A stretch of 64,000 nt of DNA, from positions 62,001-126,000 of the forward strand of contig CANMKK010000007.1 in NCBI GenBank assembly GCA_947498455.1. Reading direction: 5' to 3'. Source of the DNA: an uncultured Aquimarina sp. (GTDB lineage Bacteria; Bacteroidota; Bacteroidia; Flavobacteriales; Flavobacteriaceae). The notes below the pieces were generated by a model. That model made no database searches, was not told the DNA's origin, and saw only the letters and a program-made list of their open reading frames with translations. Below, in pieces: positions 17,070-27,017 of the stretch. The position numbers were made by a program, and so were the translations under genes. Every line of letters begins with the position of its first letter. Within the stretch, counting starts at the first letter, position 1.

Positions 17070-20065
17070 TTTACAATAAATTTAGCCGATTTTCCAGTTT
17101 TATCACCTCCCAGTTTTACAAAATATACTCCTCTGGTAGCGTAAGACATATCTAATGTGTATGTAAACGTACTACTGGCATCTTTCCTTACAAAATTAGA
17201 CGCAACTGTCTTTCCATTGATCGTATATATATTTATCCTTAGCTCTTCATCTGCATCACTATCAATCATTGTAATTAAGAATTGATTATTAGGCTGTGTA
17301 ATAACAATTAAATCAGATTTACTCGATGTATCTCCATTCTCTCCGATTTCTACAGTATAATCGTGTGTAGTTCCGAATTGCATAGAACCACAAGCCTCAT
17401 TGAGTTTTGCTCCATCATTGGTTTCTGTATCTCCTGCTCTTATTCTTAATAAATGAGTTCCTAGTACAGCATTTTCTCCTAAAGAAAAAGCTAAATTCTG
17501 ATCTTCATTCTCTTTACTAATAACTTCATTACTTATTAATAATTCAGAATCGTCAAAAATAGCATCGTCATTATAATTTATCCATAAAGACAACTGTTCT
17601 GCATTACCATTAGCAAAACCTGCCTGTACAGTTAAAATGTGTGCTTCAACAGATTTATCGAGATTTATCACTAAGTCTGTAAAATCCTCATAACCATTAT
17701 TGCAGGTAATACCAGGATTAGAAATGTTTGACAATTTAAAAAATGTGATGCCATCTCCAAATCTAGAACAATCAGAAGTTGGTTTGCACAATTGATGTTC
17801 AATCACTTTAGTAATACTATCATTTCTTTCATCTTCGTCATTAACTAACTTTGTACCTGCTTCAAAATTATATGTCCCGAATTCAGAAATATCTACGGTA
17901 GTCGTAAATGTATAATCCGCAGTCGATTCTGGAGCTATAGTTCCCGTATACACCTCATTAACCGGAGTTCCATTATCTAAAATATAATAAACAGGAATAT
18001 CTGATTTTGAGGATCCCGAAAAATTCTTAATTGTAACGGTAACTGGCTCTTCACTAGAAAAACCTCCTCCTTCTTCTGGAGCAACCAAACGGATCACTCC
18101 TACATCATTAGAAAATAAATTATTGACTTCTATTATCACACAATCATTTTCAGGTTGTGTATCTCCAGAAAGGTTTGTTTCTGCATTAATAGAAGAACTA
18201 CTCCCAAAGGATAAATCTGCAACAGTACTAAAACTATAAGAAGCTGTTTGTCCAGCTCCTATAGATCCGGTAAAAACTTCATTTATACTAGTGCTCCCAT
18301 TTATAGAATAACTTACCGGAATATTACTTTGGGTTGTTGTTCCAAAATTTTGAATTGTTATGGTAATTACCTCTGTAGTTGTAAATGTACTATTACCATT
18401 GGGCGTATCAATACTTACCACTCCTACATCATTGGAGATATCCTCTGCTACTTTAAAAACACCAACAATATTTCTAGCATTATTTCCTGTATTTTCGAAA
18501 TACTCTGCTATATGCCAAAATGTTTGATTATCAATAGGATCAACTGTTAGGTGTGCATAATCACCATATCTGTTTTTAGTTGTTCTGTCTATATCAGTTC
18601 CCAATGCAATGGTTTGTTCTGCAAAGGTCATAGTTCCTAATGGATCGTCAGCTAATCTACCTGTATAACGTATTGAAGCAAAACTATCCTCTGTAGCTCC
18701 ATCGGCTGTTGTTCCCATAGTTGTATATCCCATACCAATATTACCATAAATATCCATCGCCATACTACCACACCAAGCACTCTTACCATCAGGAGAAGTA
18801 TATGTACCTTCCTGAAAAACTGACCATGGTTGATTATCTCCGCTTTGTCGTAACTCATACCACCTGATTCCAGAAACATCATCTGTATTAGGCCGGTCAT
18901 CTATATCCACCGCAAAGTTTAGAACTACAGAATTATAGTTACAAAACCTTCTGTAATTTGTCGCGTGCATAACTGCACCTTGTAATACATCTATATCTTG
19001 ACCTTCGGTTCCCGGTTGGGGAAGGTTACTAAATGATCCGCCATCAAATGTAGAGTCAAAAGAAGTTATACTTCCATTACTTACGGTTAGTTCTTCTGCT
19101 TCAGCTATTGTAGAATTCTCCGGATATGTCCAATCGACATTTACTTTCCATAACTTAAGCGCATCTTGGTTGACATCCTGCCAGTCATCATCCTGATAAT
19201 AGATAATTCTTGCATCTCCAGGAGGTGGTTCAACTTTTCCTATGGCATTAAATGAAGCAGGGCTATAAAACCCTCCTATTCTGGCACCTGGTAATGGAAA
19301 ACCTATCATCTGAGCATTAGCTTCTCCAGCTAACATTTTTTCTCTTTCAATTACATATACTACTTCACTTGTCTGCTGATTTCTTTGATCCTTATTAGCC
19401 GTTACATAATACCCATCTGACCATACCGAAAATTTAGTGTAATCGGGAAAACTTCCGGTATTAAACCTATACGTATACCAACCATCATTTACAGGGTCTG
19501 AACCTTTACACACAGCTACCAAAAAACCATTTGGAGTATTGCTGAATTGAGTAATCACAAATCGATCAACAAATGTGTCATAAAATACTATCGGATCTCC
19601 ATAAGATTCTCCTGGAAAAATATTCGTTAAGGATGTAGAAGGGATTAAAACATTTCCACTCCTATCGTGTATTGCGAATGAAGAGTTTCGTGCACTTACG
19701 TAATGATTAGGTCCAATAGCTCCTGTAGGGTCACTTGGCGAACTAGATGCCGAAGTCGTTTCAAAAACCAAAGATGGAGGTTTACTATTCCTAATACTCT
19801 TTAAGCTTTTTTGTTTTTGTAGTAATTCATCAGAGCCTTTTGGTAATCCTTTTCCTGGAACAATTTTATTGGCATCAGTTCTTTTGGGATTGATATCGCC
19901 TGTTCTAGGTATTTCGGGTATCAGTTTCTTAGCCGACAATGGTTCGATTTCCATCATCATTACAGAAGTCGTAACCAAAGTAGCAGATTCCGTTTTTTCC
20001 TTTTGAGAAAAACAGATCATACAACTCAGCAAAAAAGAAAAAAATACGACCTTTTTTAATAACAT
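17066..20065 (-). CDS. T9SS-secreted protein with GEVED and CARDB-like modules
   Basis: This 999-residue surface or secreted protein has a signal peptide (VVFFSFLLSCMICFSQ) and a 450-residue N-terminal domain, perhaps a beta-propeller, containing SVWSDGYYVTAN and GIRWYELRQSGD. Two CARDB-like repeats (DVGVVSIDTPNG and DVGVIRLVAPEE starts, about 560-760), a GEVED-like domain (about 790-900, ending THDYTVEIGE) and a type A sorting domain (about 915-999, ending GKSAKFIVN) follow. The N-terminal domain is a paralogue of the one in the divergent gene at 20621. No catalytic site is visible; adhesion or polymer binding is an inference. The sorting domain would be removed on export by the type IX system. 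Confidence 0.85.
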   Translation of the reverse strand: MLLKKVVFFSFLLSCMICFSQKEKTESATLVTTSVMMMEIEPLSAKKLIPEIPRTGDINPKRTDANKIVPGKGLPKGSDELLQKQKSLKSIRNSKPPSLVFETTSASSSPSDPTGAIGPNHYVSARNSSFAIHDRSGNVLIPSTSLTNIFPGESYGDPIVFYDTFVDRFVITQFSNTPNGFLVAVCKGSDPVNDGWYTYRFNTGSFPDYTKFSVWSDGYYVTANKDQRNQQTSEVVYVIEREKMLAGEANAQMIGFPLPGARIGGFYSPASFNAIGKVEPPPGDARIIYYQDDDWQDVNQDALKLWKVNVDWTYPENSTIAEAEELTVSNGSITSFDSTFDGGSFSNLPQPGTEGQDIDVLQGAVMHATNYRRFCNYNSVVLNFAVDIDDRPNTDDVSGIRWYELRQSGDNQPWSVFQEGTYTSPDGKSAWCGSMAMDIYGNIGMGYTTMGTTADGATEDSFASIRYTGRLADDPLGTMTFAEQTIALGTDIDRTTKNRYGDYAHLTVDPIDNQTFWHIAEYFENTGNNARNIVGVFKVAEDISNDVGVVSIDTPNGNSTFTTTEVITITIQNFGTTTQSNIPVSYSINGSTSINEVFTGSIGAGQTASYSFSTVADLSFGSSSSINAETNLSGDTQPENDCVIIEVNNLFSNDVGVIRLVAPEEGGGFSSEEPVTVTIKNFSGSSKSDIPVYYILDNGTPVNEVYTGTIAPESTADYTFTTTVDISEFGTYNFEAGTKLVNDEDERNDSITKVIEHQLCKPTSDCSRFGDGITFFKLSNISNPGITCNNGYEDFTDLVINLDKSVEAHILTVQAGFANGNAEQLSLWINYNDDAIFDDSELLISNEVISKENEDQNLAFSLGENAVLGTHLLRIRAGDTETNDGAKLNEACGSMQFGTTHDYTVEIGENGDTSSKSDLIVITQPNNQFLITMIDSDADEELRINIYTINGKTVASNFVRKDASSTFTYTLDMSYATRGVYFVKLGGDKTGKSAKFIVN

Positions 20066-20620
20066 AAGAAAACTTTAAGTTGAGTGTTGTCTTGAATTTC
20101 GCACTAAAATACAATTTAACTTCAAAATATTATAACTACAAAACATCTAATCTATTATATTCATTGCTAGTATATTTAATAAATTTAGCTGCCCAATCTA
20201 CTATTTAAACACTTAAGTATTCATTCTTCCTCATTTTTCTCTATAAAAAATTTCCGTAAGCAGAGCCTTTCAAGAATTTTACCACTTCTAAAGAAAAAAC
20301 AACTTCTTGTTTTTAGCAGGCTTCTAGAAACCATTCTATAGAACTTTATGCTGGAGTTTTGAATTATTGCTGGAATTAGACCATCAAAAATAGTCAACTT
20401 GTCAACTCTTTTTTTTTCAGAAACTTGGTAAAGCCATATGATAATAAAATCAGTAAATTAGCATCATACTATTTTTAATAAATGTTTATGACCCAATATT
20501 GCTAAAAGTCCGCTATTTTTATTGATCTTTTCGCAAAGATCTTAATTATTAAGAAGTAAGTTTAGTCGTAATTGATTTCTCATTCTTTTGAAACTGTATT
20601 CACATTTAAAATTTTAATAT
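20066..20620. other. Divergent intergenic region, 555 bp
   Basis: It separates two head-to-head T9SS protein genes and must contain both promoters. A small perfect hairpin GATCTTT-TCGC-AAAGATC at 20524-20541 lies 80 bp before the plus-strand start. No gene, and no complete TAnnTTTG promoter, was recognised. Confidence 0.5.
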
Positions 20621-23560
20621 ATGATTAAAAAATACTATTTCTGCATTTTTGTATTATTCTTTCTAGCTATTAATAGCTATTCACAAAATTTTTCCTCAAA
20701 GAAAGCCAATTACCACTCAAAATCCTCGTCTATGCGAGTTGTTTCTCCTTTGTCTTCTAAGTCAAACCTCATTCTGGCTAAAGAATTTTCTGGAGAAATA
20801 AAAGATGGTAGATCATCTAGAGTAAACCCAATCATTGGAAAAGGGTCTAAAGGAGATGATATTTTAGTACTCAATAAAAAGGGTAAAACTGTTAAAAAAA
20901 TACCTGGGAAAAATCCAGAACTTGTTTTTGATGCAGCCTTTTCTTCTTCTCAACCAACAGACCCTTCAGTTGCAGTAGGACCAAATCATGTGATAGCTGT
21001 ATTTAATACTGGATATCGTATTTTTGATAAAGCTGGTACTGCATTGACTGCTGAGTTATCGCCTGATAATCTTTTCTCTAATGGAAGTTGCTGTGATCTA
21101 ACGGTATCGTATGACAATGCTGCTAACAGATGGGTTATGTCTATACTTTATTCTAGTGATGGGCATGTTGAAGTTGCCGTTTCTCAAGGAGCTGACCCTG
21201 TAAATGATAGCTGGTCGGTATATTCTTTCCCCAACATTAATGATTATCAAAAACTATCGGTATGGTCTGATGGATATTATATGACTGCTAATGTTAATTC
21301 AGATACTGCAGGAACAACAGGTGACGCTGTTTTTGTAATGGATCGAACCGCTATGCTTGCAGGAGAAGCTACCGCACAAATTATTGCTTTCCCTTTGCCT
21401 GGAATAGCAACAAATGGATTCTATAGCCCGCAAGCTTTTAATGTTAGTAATAATGATATGCCTGCTCTCGGAAATGCTCCTATTGTGTATCACCAAGATG
21501 ATGCTTTTAATGGAATAACAGAAGATCATATAAAAATATGGACAATAGATGTAGATTTCGATACTCCAGCTAATTCTACCATTTCCCAACCTACCGAACT
21601 AAATACTGCTCCTTTTGTAGGTGTTTTTGATGGTGGCGCCTTTGATAACTTACCACAACCAAATGGAGGGGTTGACATTGATGCCCTTCAGGCAACCATT
21701 ATGAATCAAGCACAATTTAGAAAATTCCCAACTCACAATTCTGCAGTTTTTAGCTTTACAGTAGATACCGATGGAAGTGGTGATGTTAAACTTGCAGGAA
21801 TACGCTGGTATGAATTACGCCAAAGTGGGGATGGGCAACCTTGGTCTATTTACCAAGAAGGGACTTATACTGGAGCAAATGGAAAACATGCTTGGAATGG
21901 TAGTATGATGATGGATAAAAACGGGAATATTGCATTAGGATATTCTGGAATGGGAGGAACATCAGAAACACATGTTAGCTCCTATTATACCGGTAGATAT
22001 AGTAGTAACGATTTAGGAACAATGCCTATAACCGAGACATTGATTGCAGAAGGAAATGGAAATGTTCCATCAGAAAGATATGGAGATTATGCTAAAATGG
22101 ATATTGACCCAATTAATGATGAAAAATTTTGGTTTAATAATGAATATGTGAATACGAATAGGGCAAATGTCGTTGGTGTTTTTCAAATAGCGCCAGATAA
22201 ACAAATTGATGCCGGAGTTGTTAGTATTAACTTACCGGAATCAGGCTCATTTACTAACAACGAAAATATTAGTATATCCATTTTCAATTTTGGAATTGAT
22301 CCTATAAGTAATTTTGAAGTGGAATATCAGGTTGATGGCGGTGCTATTGTGACTGAAACATTTACTGGAACTATCCAATCATCAGAAAGTGCCGATTTTA
22401 CATTTTCACAACCTGTAGACCTATCAATTGAAGAACAAATCTATACTATTACTGCAACCACAAATCTACTCAATGACGAAGTTAACTCTAATGATAGCAC
22501 TACAATTACTGTAGAGAACTTATATAGAAATGATATTGGTATTACAGCTATTACCTCTCCGACTTCTGCAGAAGGATTAGGCTCTGAATTTATTACTGTT
22601 ATCATTGAAAATTTTGGTGGAGTTGCTCAATCTAATTTTGATGTTTCTTATACTATTGATGGAGGTTCTCCGGTTGTCGAAACTGTTACTGAGTCTATAG
22701 CCTCAAATAACTCCTTGACATATACATTTAGTACTCCTGCGGACTTCTCTATCGAAAAAACTTATATGGTGAGTTCAACTACTTCTTTAATTAATGATTC
22801 TGTTTCTAATAATAACAGTACTACTATAAATATTGATAATCAACTATGTGAATCAGCAGTAAATAACACACCCCAAACAATTGACGAAGAGAACCCTAAT
22901 ACTATAACTTCCTCTATTGATTTTGCTAATGACTTTATTGTTACTGCTCTAAAAGTAGAAGTAAACATAGAACACACATGGGATTCTGATCTTATTCTAA
23001 AACTTATATCGCCTGATGGTACCACGGAGGTAGAATTATCTTCTGAGAATGGAGATGATGAGGACAATTACACAAATACTATTTTTGATGATTTTGCTAC
23101 TGAATCAATAACTTCTGGTAGTGCTCCTTTTACTGGAACATTTAAACCTCAAGAACCTTTAAGCAACTTTAACGGTTTATCATCTAAGGGAAATTGGACT
23201 TTGTCGATTGAAGATACAGTTAGCGAAGATGGAGGTCAATTATTGGATTGGACTATTAAGCTTTGTAGTGTTCCTTCAATTCTTGGAGTAACAGAAAACT
23301 TTAGTGAAGATGCAGAATTTTTAATTTTTGATAAAGGTGACAATCAATACGATATAGACCTAAACACTACAGAAATTACAGAACAATTAACCTTAAATGT
23401 TTATAATATGTTAGGACAGAAACTTTTAGATTACCGATTACAAAACGAAAACGGTAAATATCACTATGATCTTGATATGTCATACGCACAACAGGGAATT
23501 TACATAGTGACATTAAGCAATGGAACCGAAAGAGTACATGGTCGTATTATAAAACAATAA
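20621..23560 (+). CDS. T9SS-secreted protein with CARDB-like and proprotein-convertase P modules
   Basis: The 979-residue product has a signal peptide (YFCIFVLFFLAINSYSQ) and an N-terminal domain paralogous to that of the divergent gene (shared SVWSDGYYMTAN, GIRWYELRQSGDGQPWS and RYGDYAKMDIDPIND). Two CARDB-like repeats (DAGVVSINLPES and DIGITAITSPTS starts) follow. The last third differs from its paralogue: instead of GEVED there is a proprotein convertase P-type domain (HTWDSDLILKLISPDGT, then LSSKGNWTLSIEDTVSEDGG and WTIKLC), before a type A sorting domain ending RVHGRIIKQ. No protease catalytic domain precedes the P domain, so it is likely a binding or folding module. Confidence 0.85.
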   Translation: MIKKYYFCIFVLFFLAINSYSQNFSSKKANYHSKSSSMRVVSPLSSKSNLILAKEFSGEIKDGRSSRVNPIIGKGSKGDDILVLNKKGKTVKKIPGKNPELVFDAAFSSSQPTDPSVAVGPNHVIAVFNTGYRIFDKAGTALTAELSPDNLFSNGSCCDLTVSYDNAANRWVMSILYSSDGHVEVAVSQGADPVNDSWSVYSFPNINDYQKLSVWSDGYYMTANVNSDTAGTTGDAVFVMDRTAMLAGEATAQIIAFPLPGIATNGFYSPQAFNVSNNDMPALGNAPIVYHQDDAFNGITEDHIKIWTIDVDFDTPANSTISQPTELNTAPFVGVFDGGAFDNLPQPNGGVDIDALQATIMNQAQFRKFPTHNSAVFSFTVDTDGSGDVKLAGIRWYELRQSGDGQPWSIYQEGTYTGANGKHAWNGSMMMDKNGNIALGYSGMGGTSETHVSSYYTGRYSSNDLGTMPITETLIAEGNGNVPSERYGDYAKMDIDPINDEKFWFNNEYVNTNRANVVGVFQIAPDKQIDAGVVSINLPESGSFTNNENISISIFNFGIDPISNFEVEYQVDGGAIVTETFTGTIQSSESADFTFSQPVDLSIEEQIYTITATTNLLNDEVNSNDSTTITVENLYRNDIGITAITSPTSAEGLGSEFITVIIENFGGVAQSNFDVSYTIDGGSPVVETVTESIASNNSLTYTFSTPADFSIEKTYMVSSTTSLINDSVSNNNSTTINIDNQLCESAVNNTPQTIDEENPNTITSSIDFANDFIVTALKVEVNIEHTWDSDLILKLISPDGTTEVELSSENGDDEDNYTNTIFDDFATESITSGSAPFTGTFKPQEPLSNFNGLSSKGNWTLSIEDTVSEDGGQLLDWTIKLCSVPSILGVTENFSEDAEFLIFDKGDNQYDIDLNTTEITEQLTLNVYNMLGQKLLDYRLQNENGKYHYDLDMSYAQQGIYIVTLSNGTERVHGRIIKQ

Positions 23561-23574
23561 TCTCAAATAAAATA

Positions 23575-23625
23575 CTATTCAAAAAAAATGCGATCCAAAC
23601 TAGATCGCATTTTTTTTTTGAATAG
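23575..23625. terminator. Bidirectional terminator
   Basis: A long stem (CTATTC, A-run, TGCGATC against GATCGCA, T-run, GAATAG) lies between the convergent T9SS gene and glyS and would stop transcripts from both. Confidence 0.85.
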
Positions 23626-23635
23626 TTGTAATTGT

Positions 23636-25171
23636 TTATTTCAACCAAAACTCTGCATCTACTTTTTCTGATATGATCTTCTTAAGATCGGCAATCGGAA
23701 CTCGCTTCTGTTCCATAGTATCTCTATCTCTAATCGTTACAGTTTGATCTTTCTGTGTATCATGATCTATTGTGATACAAAAAGGAGTACCATTTGCATC
23801 CTGTCTTCTATAGCGGCGACCAATAGCATCTTTTTCATCATAAATAATATTAAATTTCCATTTTAGATCTTCAACAATTTCTTTTGCTATTTCCGGCAAT
23901 CCATCTTTCTTAATAAGTGGTAAGATTGCAGCCTTTGTTGGAGCAACAACAGCTGGAAGTCTTAAAACGACTCTACTGGTTCCATCTTCTAGCTTTTCTT
24001 CTTGTAAAGCTGTAGAAAACACCGCAAGGAACATTCTATCAAGACCCACAGAAGTTTCTACTACATAAGGCACATAATTTTCTTTTAATTCAGGATCAAA
24101 GAATTGTAATTTTTTTCCAGAATACTCTTCATGAGCTTTAAGGTCAAAATCTGTTCTGGAATGAATTCCTTCTAACTCTTTAAACCCAAATGGAAAATTA
24201 AATTCTATATCTGCTGCTGCATTTGCATAGTGTGCTAATTTATCGTGATCATGAAAACGGTAATTATCCTTTCCTAATCCTAACGATAAATGCCAATTGA
24301 GACGAGTTTCTTTCCAATACTCATACCACTTCATCTCTTCGCCCGGACGTACAAAAAATTGCATTTCCATTTGCTCAAACTCGCGCATCCTAAATATAAA
24401 TTGTCTTGCTACAATTTCATTTCTAAATGCTTTACCCGTTTGCGCTATTCCAAAAGGAATCTTCATTCGCCCAGATTTCTGTACATTAAGGAAATTAACA
24501 AAAATACCCTGCGCAGTTTCGGGTCTTAAAAATAAATCGGTAGCAGATTCTGCAGAAGCACCAAGTTTGGTGCCAAACATTAGGTTAAACTGTCTTACAT
24601 CTGTCCAATTTTTTGATCCGCTTTCGGGGCAACCTATTCCTAGATTCTCTATTAACTCTTTAAAGCCTGCAAGGTCATTTTCTTCTTGAACTCTGGTAAG
24701 CTCATCTGTAATTTTATCAATTTCTTTTTGACGGCGAAGAACATTAGCATTGGTACTTCTAAACTCATCTTCATTAAATGCATCACCAAAACGTTTTTTG
24801 GCTTTGGTAATATCCTTTTCAATTTTCTGATTGATTTTTTCTCTGAAATCTTCCACTAAAACGTCAGCGCGATAACGTTTCTTAGAATCTTTGTTATCTA
24901 TAAGTGGATCATTAAAAGCATCGACATGACCAGAAGCTTTCCAGATGGTGGGGTGCATAAATATTGCCGAATCAAGCCCAACAATATTCTGATGCATATA
25001 CACCATACTCTTCCACCAATATTCTCTTATATTTTTTTTAAGTTCTACTCCATTTTGTCCATAATCATATACCGCACTTAATCCATCATAAATCTCACTA
25101 GAACTAAAAATATACCCATACTCCTTAGCATGGGCAATAACTTTTTTGAATTTATCTTCTTGATTTGCCAT
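23636..25171 (-). CDS. glyS: Glycyl-tRNA synthetase
   Basis: This 511-residue class II synthetase of the homodimeric type charges tRNA-Gly. Near the N terminus GLSAVYDYGQNGVELKKN and the SGHVDAFNDPL segment carry motif 1, followed by motif 2 (FRNEIVARQFIFRMREFEQMEMQFF) and motif 3 (SVGLDRMFLAV). The C-terminal anticodon-binding domain contains IGRRYRRQDANGTPFCITID. The frame is open further upstream to 25219, but the extra 16 residues do not belong to the family, while MANQEDKFKKVIAHAKEYG is the usual N terminus, so 25171 is chosen. A TAnnTTTG box lies only 5 bp upstream of this ATG, which also argues against the longer start. Confidence 0.95.
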   Translation of the reverse strand: MANQEDKFKKVIAHAKEYGYIFSSSEIYDGLSAVYDYGQNGVELKKNIREYWWKSMVYMHQNIVGLDSAIFMHPTIWKASGHVDAFNDPLIDNKDSKKRYRADVLVEDFREKINQKIEKDITKAKKRFGDAFNEDEFRSTNANVLRRQKEIDKITDELTRVQEENDLAGFKELIENLGIGCPESGSKNWTDVRQFNLMFGTKLGASAESATDLFLRPETAQGIFVNFLNVQKSGRMKIPFGIAQTGKAFRNEIVARQFIFRMREFEQMEMQFFVRPGEEMKWYEYWKETRLNWHLSLGLGKDNYRFHDHDKLAHYANAAADIEFNFPFGFKELEGIHSRTDFDLKAHEEYSGKKLQFFDPELKENYVPYVVETSVGLDRMFLAVFSTALQEEKLEDGTSRVVLRLPAVVAPTKAAILPLIKKDGLPEIAKEIVEDLKWKFNIIYDEKDAIGRRYRRQDANGTPFCITIDHDTQKDQTVTIRDRDTMEQKRVPIADLKKIISEKVDAEFWLK

Positions 25172-25175
25172 GCCC

Positions 25176-25183
25176 CAAAAATA
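25176..25183 (-). promoter_or_regulatory. Possible -7 promoter box for glyS
   Basis: TATTTTTG on the minus strand matches TAnnTTTG. It lies just upstream of the ATG at 25171, implying a leaderless message if genuine. Confidence 0.3.
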
Positions 25184-25253
25184 ATTGAATTTACATGAAT
25201 TGAAAACGAATTCTTTCAATTAATCATTAAGAAAATTAATTTCTGACAAAAAC

Positions 25254-25290
25254 ATAAAAAAACCACCACATTTATATAAATATGGTGGTT
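25254..25290 (-). terminator. Terminator of the coiled-coil membrane protein gene
   Basis: AACCACCA and TGGTGGTT enclose an inner ATTTAT/ATAAAT stem. On the minus strand the hairpin is followed by a run of T, ending the transcript of the 25320-26201 gene before glyS. Confidence 0.75.
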
Positions 25291-25319
25291 CGACATCTAC
25301 TAAAAAGATAATTTTTATA

Positions 25320-26201
25320 TTATTTCAATTCGAATTGCGTATTAGAAATCATTCTAGGTCCAGAGAATAAGTTTACTACATAATTCCCTTTTACCAATTC
25401 ACCCTCTACAGCATCAACAAGTACACATACATCCAAAGCATCATTTTCATAAAACACTTTATTTCGGCCACTATAAGTTAACACAGCGTCATCAAAATTT
25501 ACAGATACTTTATCTCCAATTAGATTATTCTCTGGGTTAATAACCTGAACGAATAAATCTTTATCTCCTTTTTCAGTTAATTTATTAGGAGATAATGTAA
25601 AGCAAACTCTTACTTTTTCTGCTCTACTTGACCTTGCAGTTGTTGTTATTTTACCACTATTACGGACACGAACTCCTTCTGCTTTAATATTAGATGCAGT
25701 AAGTGCTGATCCTCTAGCCACAATTTCTGCTAATTTATTATTTTGTGTTTTTAAAGAATCTGAGAATACTATCCGCTCACTTAAAGCAACAGAAGTGCTA
25801 TCTAAATCGGTAGCTAATTGAGCATTCTGAGTAGTTAAACTATCAGCCAACTTAAATAATCTATCGCGCTCCTTTTTTAGCTTACCCACTTCTCTTCTAT
25901 ATCTAATGATTAAAGCCACATTAGCTTCATAGTCTTTTAGACTATCTAATAACACTACTACTCTTTGTTTTTCTTTAAGTAAATGATCGTCCATCACTTC
26001 GTTTAAAGCAATTGCATTATCATACTTTGTTATTAATTCTCCTAGCTCACTTTCGATTAAATCTTTTTCTTGTTGTAATTGCGCTTTTTCTCTCTTTTCT
26101 TCGTTGTAAAACTTATACGTAAAGATCCCAAGAATTAATAATAGAGCTCCAAGAACACCGATAAGTATCTTAAGGGTCAGGTTATTGTTTTGAGTTGTCA
26201 T
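25320..26201 (-). CDS. Membrane-anchored coiled-coil protein
   Basis: The 293-residue product has a short cytoplasmic N terminus and one membrane helix (LTLKILIGVLGALLLILGIFTY, about 8-29). A coiled coil follows at about 32-160, with many Lys, Glu, Leu and Asp residues. A C-terminal beta-rich domain of about 110 residues includes KVRVCFTLSPNKLTEKG and ALDVCVLVDAVEGELVKGNYVVNLF. With the single N-terminal helix the bulk is likely periplasmic. I recognise it only as a conserved hypothetical of Flavobacteriaceae. It has its own terminator and is divergent from comF. Confidence 0.75.
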   Translation of the reverse strand: MTTQNNNLTLKILIGVLGALLLILGIFTYKFYNEEKREKAQLQQEKDLIESELGELITKYDNAIALNEVMDDHLLKEKQRVVVLLDSLKDYEANVALIIRYRREVGKLKKERDRLFKLADSLTTQNAQLATDLDSTSVALSERIVFSDSLKTQNNKLAEIVARGSALTASNIKAEGVRVRNSGKITTTARSSRAEKVRVCFTLSPNKLTEKGDKDLFVQVINPENNLIGDKVSVNFDDAVLTYSGRNKVFYENDALDVCVLVDAVEGELVKGNYVVNLFSGPRMISNTQFELK

Positions 26202-26280
26202 AATAAATTTCTAATTTTTGATGGTTACGTTAAAATTGTAAATTTAGATAAATATAGTAATTAATGTTAATTCATATACG

Positions 26281-26961
26281 ATGCTAAGAGATTTAGCTTA
26301 TTTATTTTTCCCAATATATTGTGCTGCATGTAATGATGCTTTATATCAAAACGAAAGAGTACTGTGTACTTCTTGCAGGCATGAACTCCCTCTTGGGAAT
26401 TTCCATAAGGTAAACGACAAAAAGATGAAAAAAGTATTTTATGGACGTTCTAAAGTTGAGAATACCACTTCATTATTTATATTTCAGAAAGATAGTTTGG
26501 TTCAGAATTTAATTCATAACCTCAAATACAGAGGTCAGGAAAATATTAGTACCGAACTCGGCATCTGGCTAGGAAAAGAACTACAACAAAACACTGAATA
26601 CAAAGCGATTGACATAGTTATCCCTGTTCCTTTACACCCCCGTAGATTACGTGAAAGAGGGTTCAATCAGGTCGAGAAATTTGGAAAGGAAATTGCTATG
26701 AATCTCGATGCAAATTATATAGATTATATATTGAAAAAAAAATCCTACAATAAAAAACAATCTAAACATGGGAGACGTACCAGGTGGTTAAACACTTCTG
26801 AAACATTTGGTGTACAAAATGAGTCCTTGTTAATAAACAAACATATATTGATTGTGGATGATATCATTACTACTGGCGCTACCTTAGAAGCCTGTATAAA
26901 TGTGCTTAAACACATACCGGGAATAAAAATTAGTATTGCTACTATGGCTATGACCGTATAA
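26281..26961 (+). CDS. comF: ComF family phosphoribosyltransferase-like protein
   Basis: The product is 226 residues, normal for ComF, a cytoplasmic protein linked to uptake of single-stranded DNA during transformation. An N-terminal zinc-binding module with two CxxC pairs (CAAC and CTSC, about 14-40) is followed by a type I phosphoribosyltransferase fold. The fold shows VIPVPLHPRRLRERGFNQ and the PRPP-binding loop ILIVDDIITTGAT (about 190-202). Its molecular role is still not firmly established. The gene is 56 bp upstream of the Ig-like lipoprotein gene in the same direction. Confidence 0.92.
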   Translation: MLRDLAYLFFPIYCAACNDALYQNERVLCTSCRHELPLGNFHKVNDKKMKKVFYGRSKVENTTSLFIFQKDSLVQNLIHNLKYRGQENISTELGIWLGKELQQNTEYKAIDIVIPVPLHPRRLRERGFNQVEKFGKEIAMNLDANYIDYILKKKSYNKKQSKHGRRTRWLNTSETFGVQNESLLINKHILIVDDIITTGATLEACINVLKHIPGIKISIATMAMTV

Positions 26962-27017
26962 TTTTTTGTTTGTTATAAATAGTCGTTTCTTTGTGTTTTT
27001 AAAATTGTTACGTAAGT

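Noticed and set aside
20621..23560. Secreted subtilisin-like protease, because of the P domain
   Set aside because: No Asp-His-Ser protease domain precedes the P domain; the N-terminal part is the unknown domain shared with the divergent gene.
25172..25219. Longer start for glycyl-tRNA synthetase
   Set aside because: The extra 16 residues do not belong to the family and lie upstream of a promoter-like box; ATG at 25171 gives the usual N terminus.
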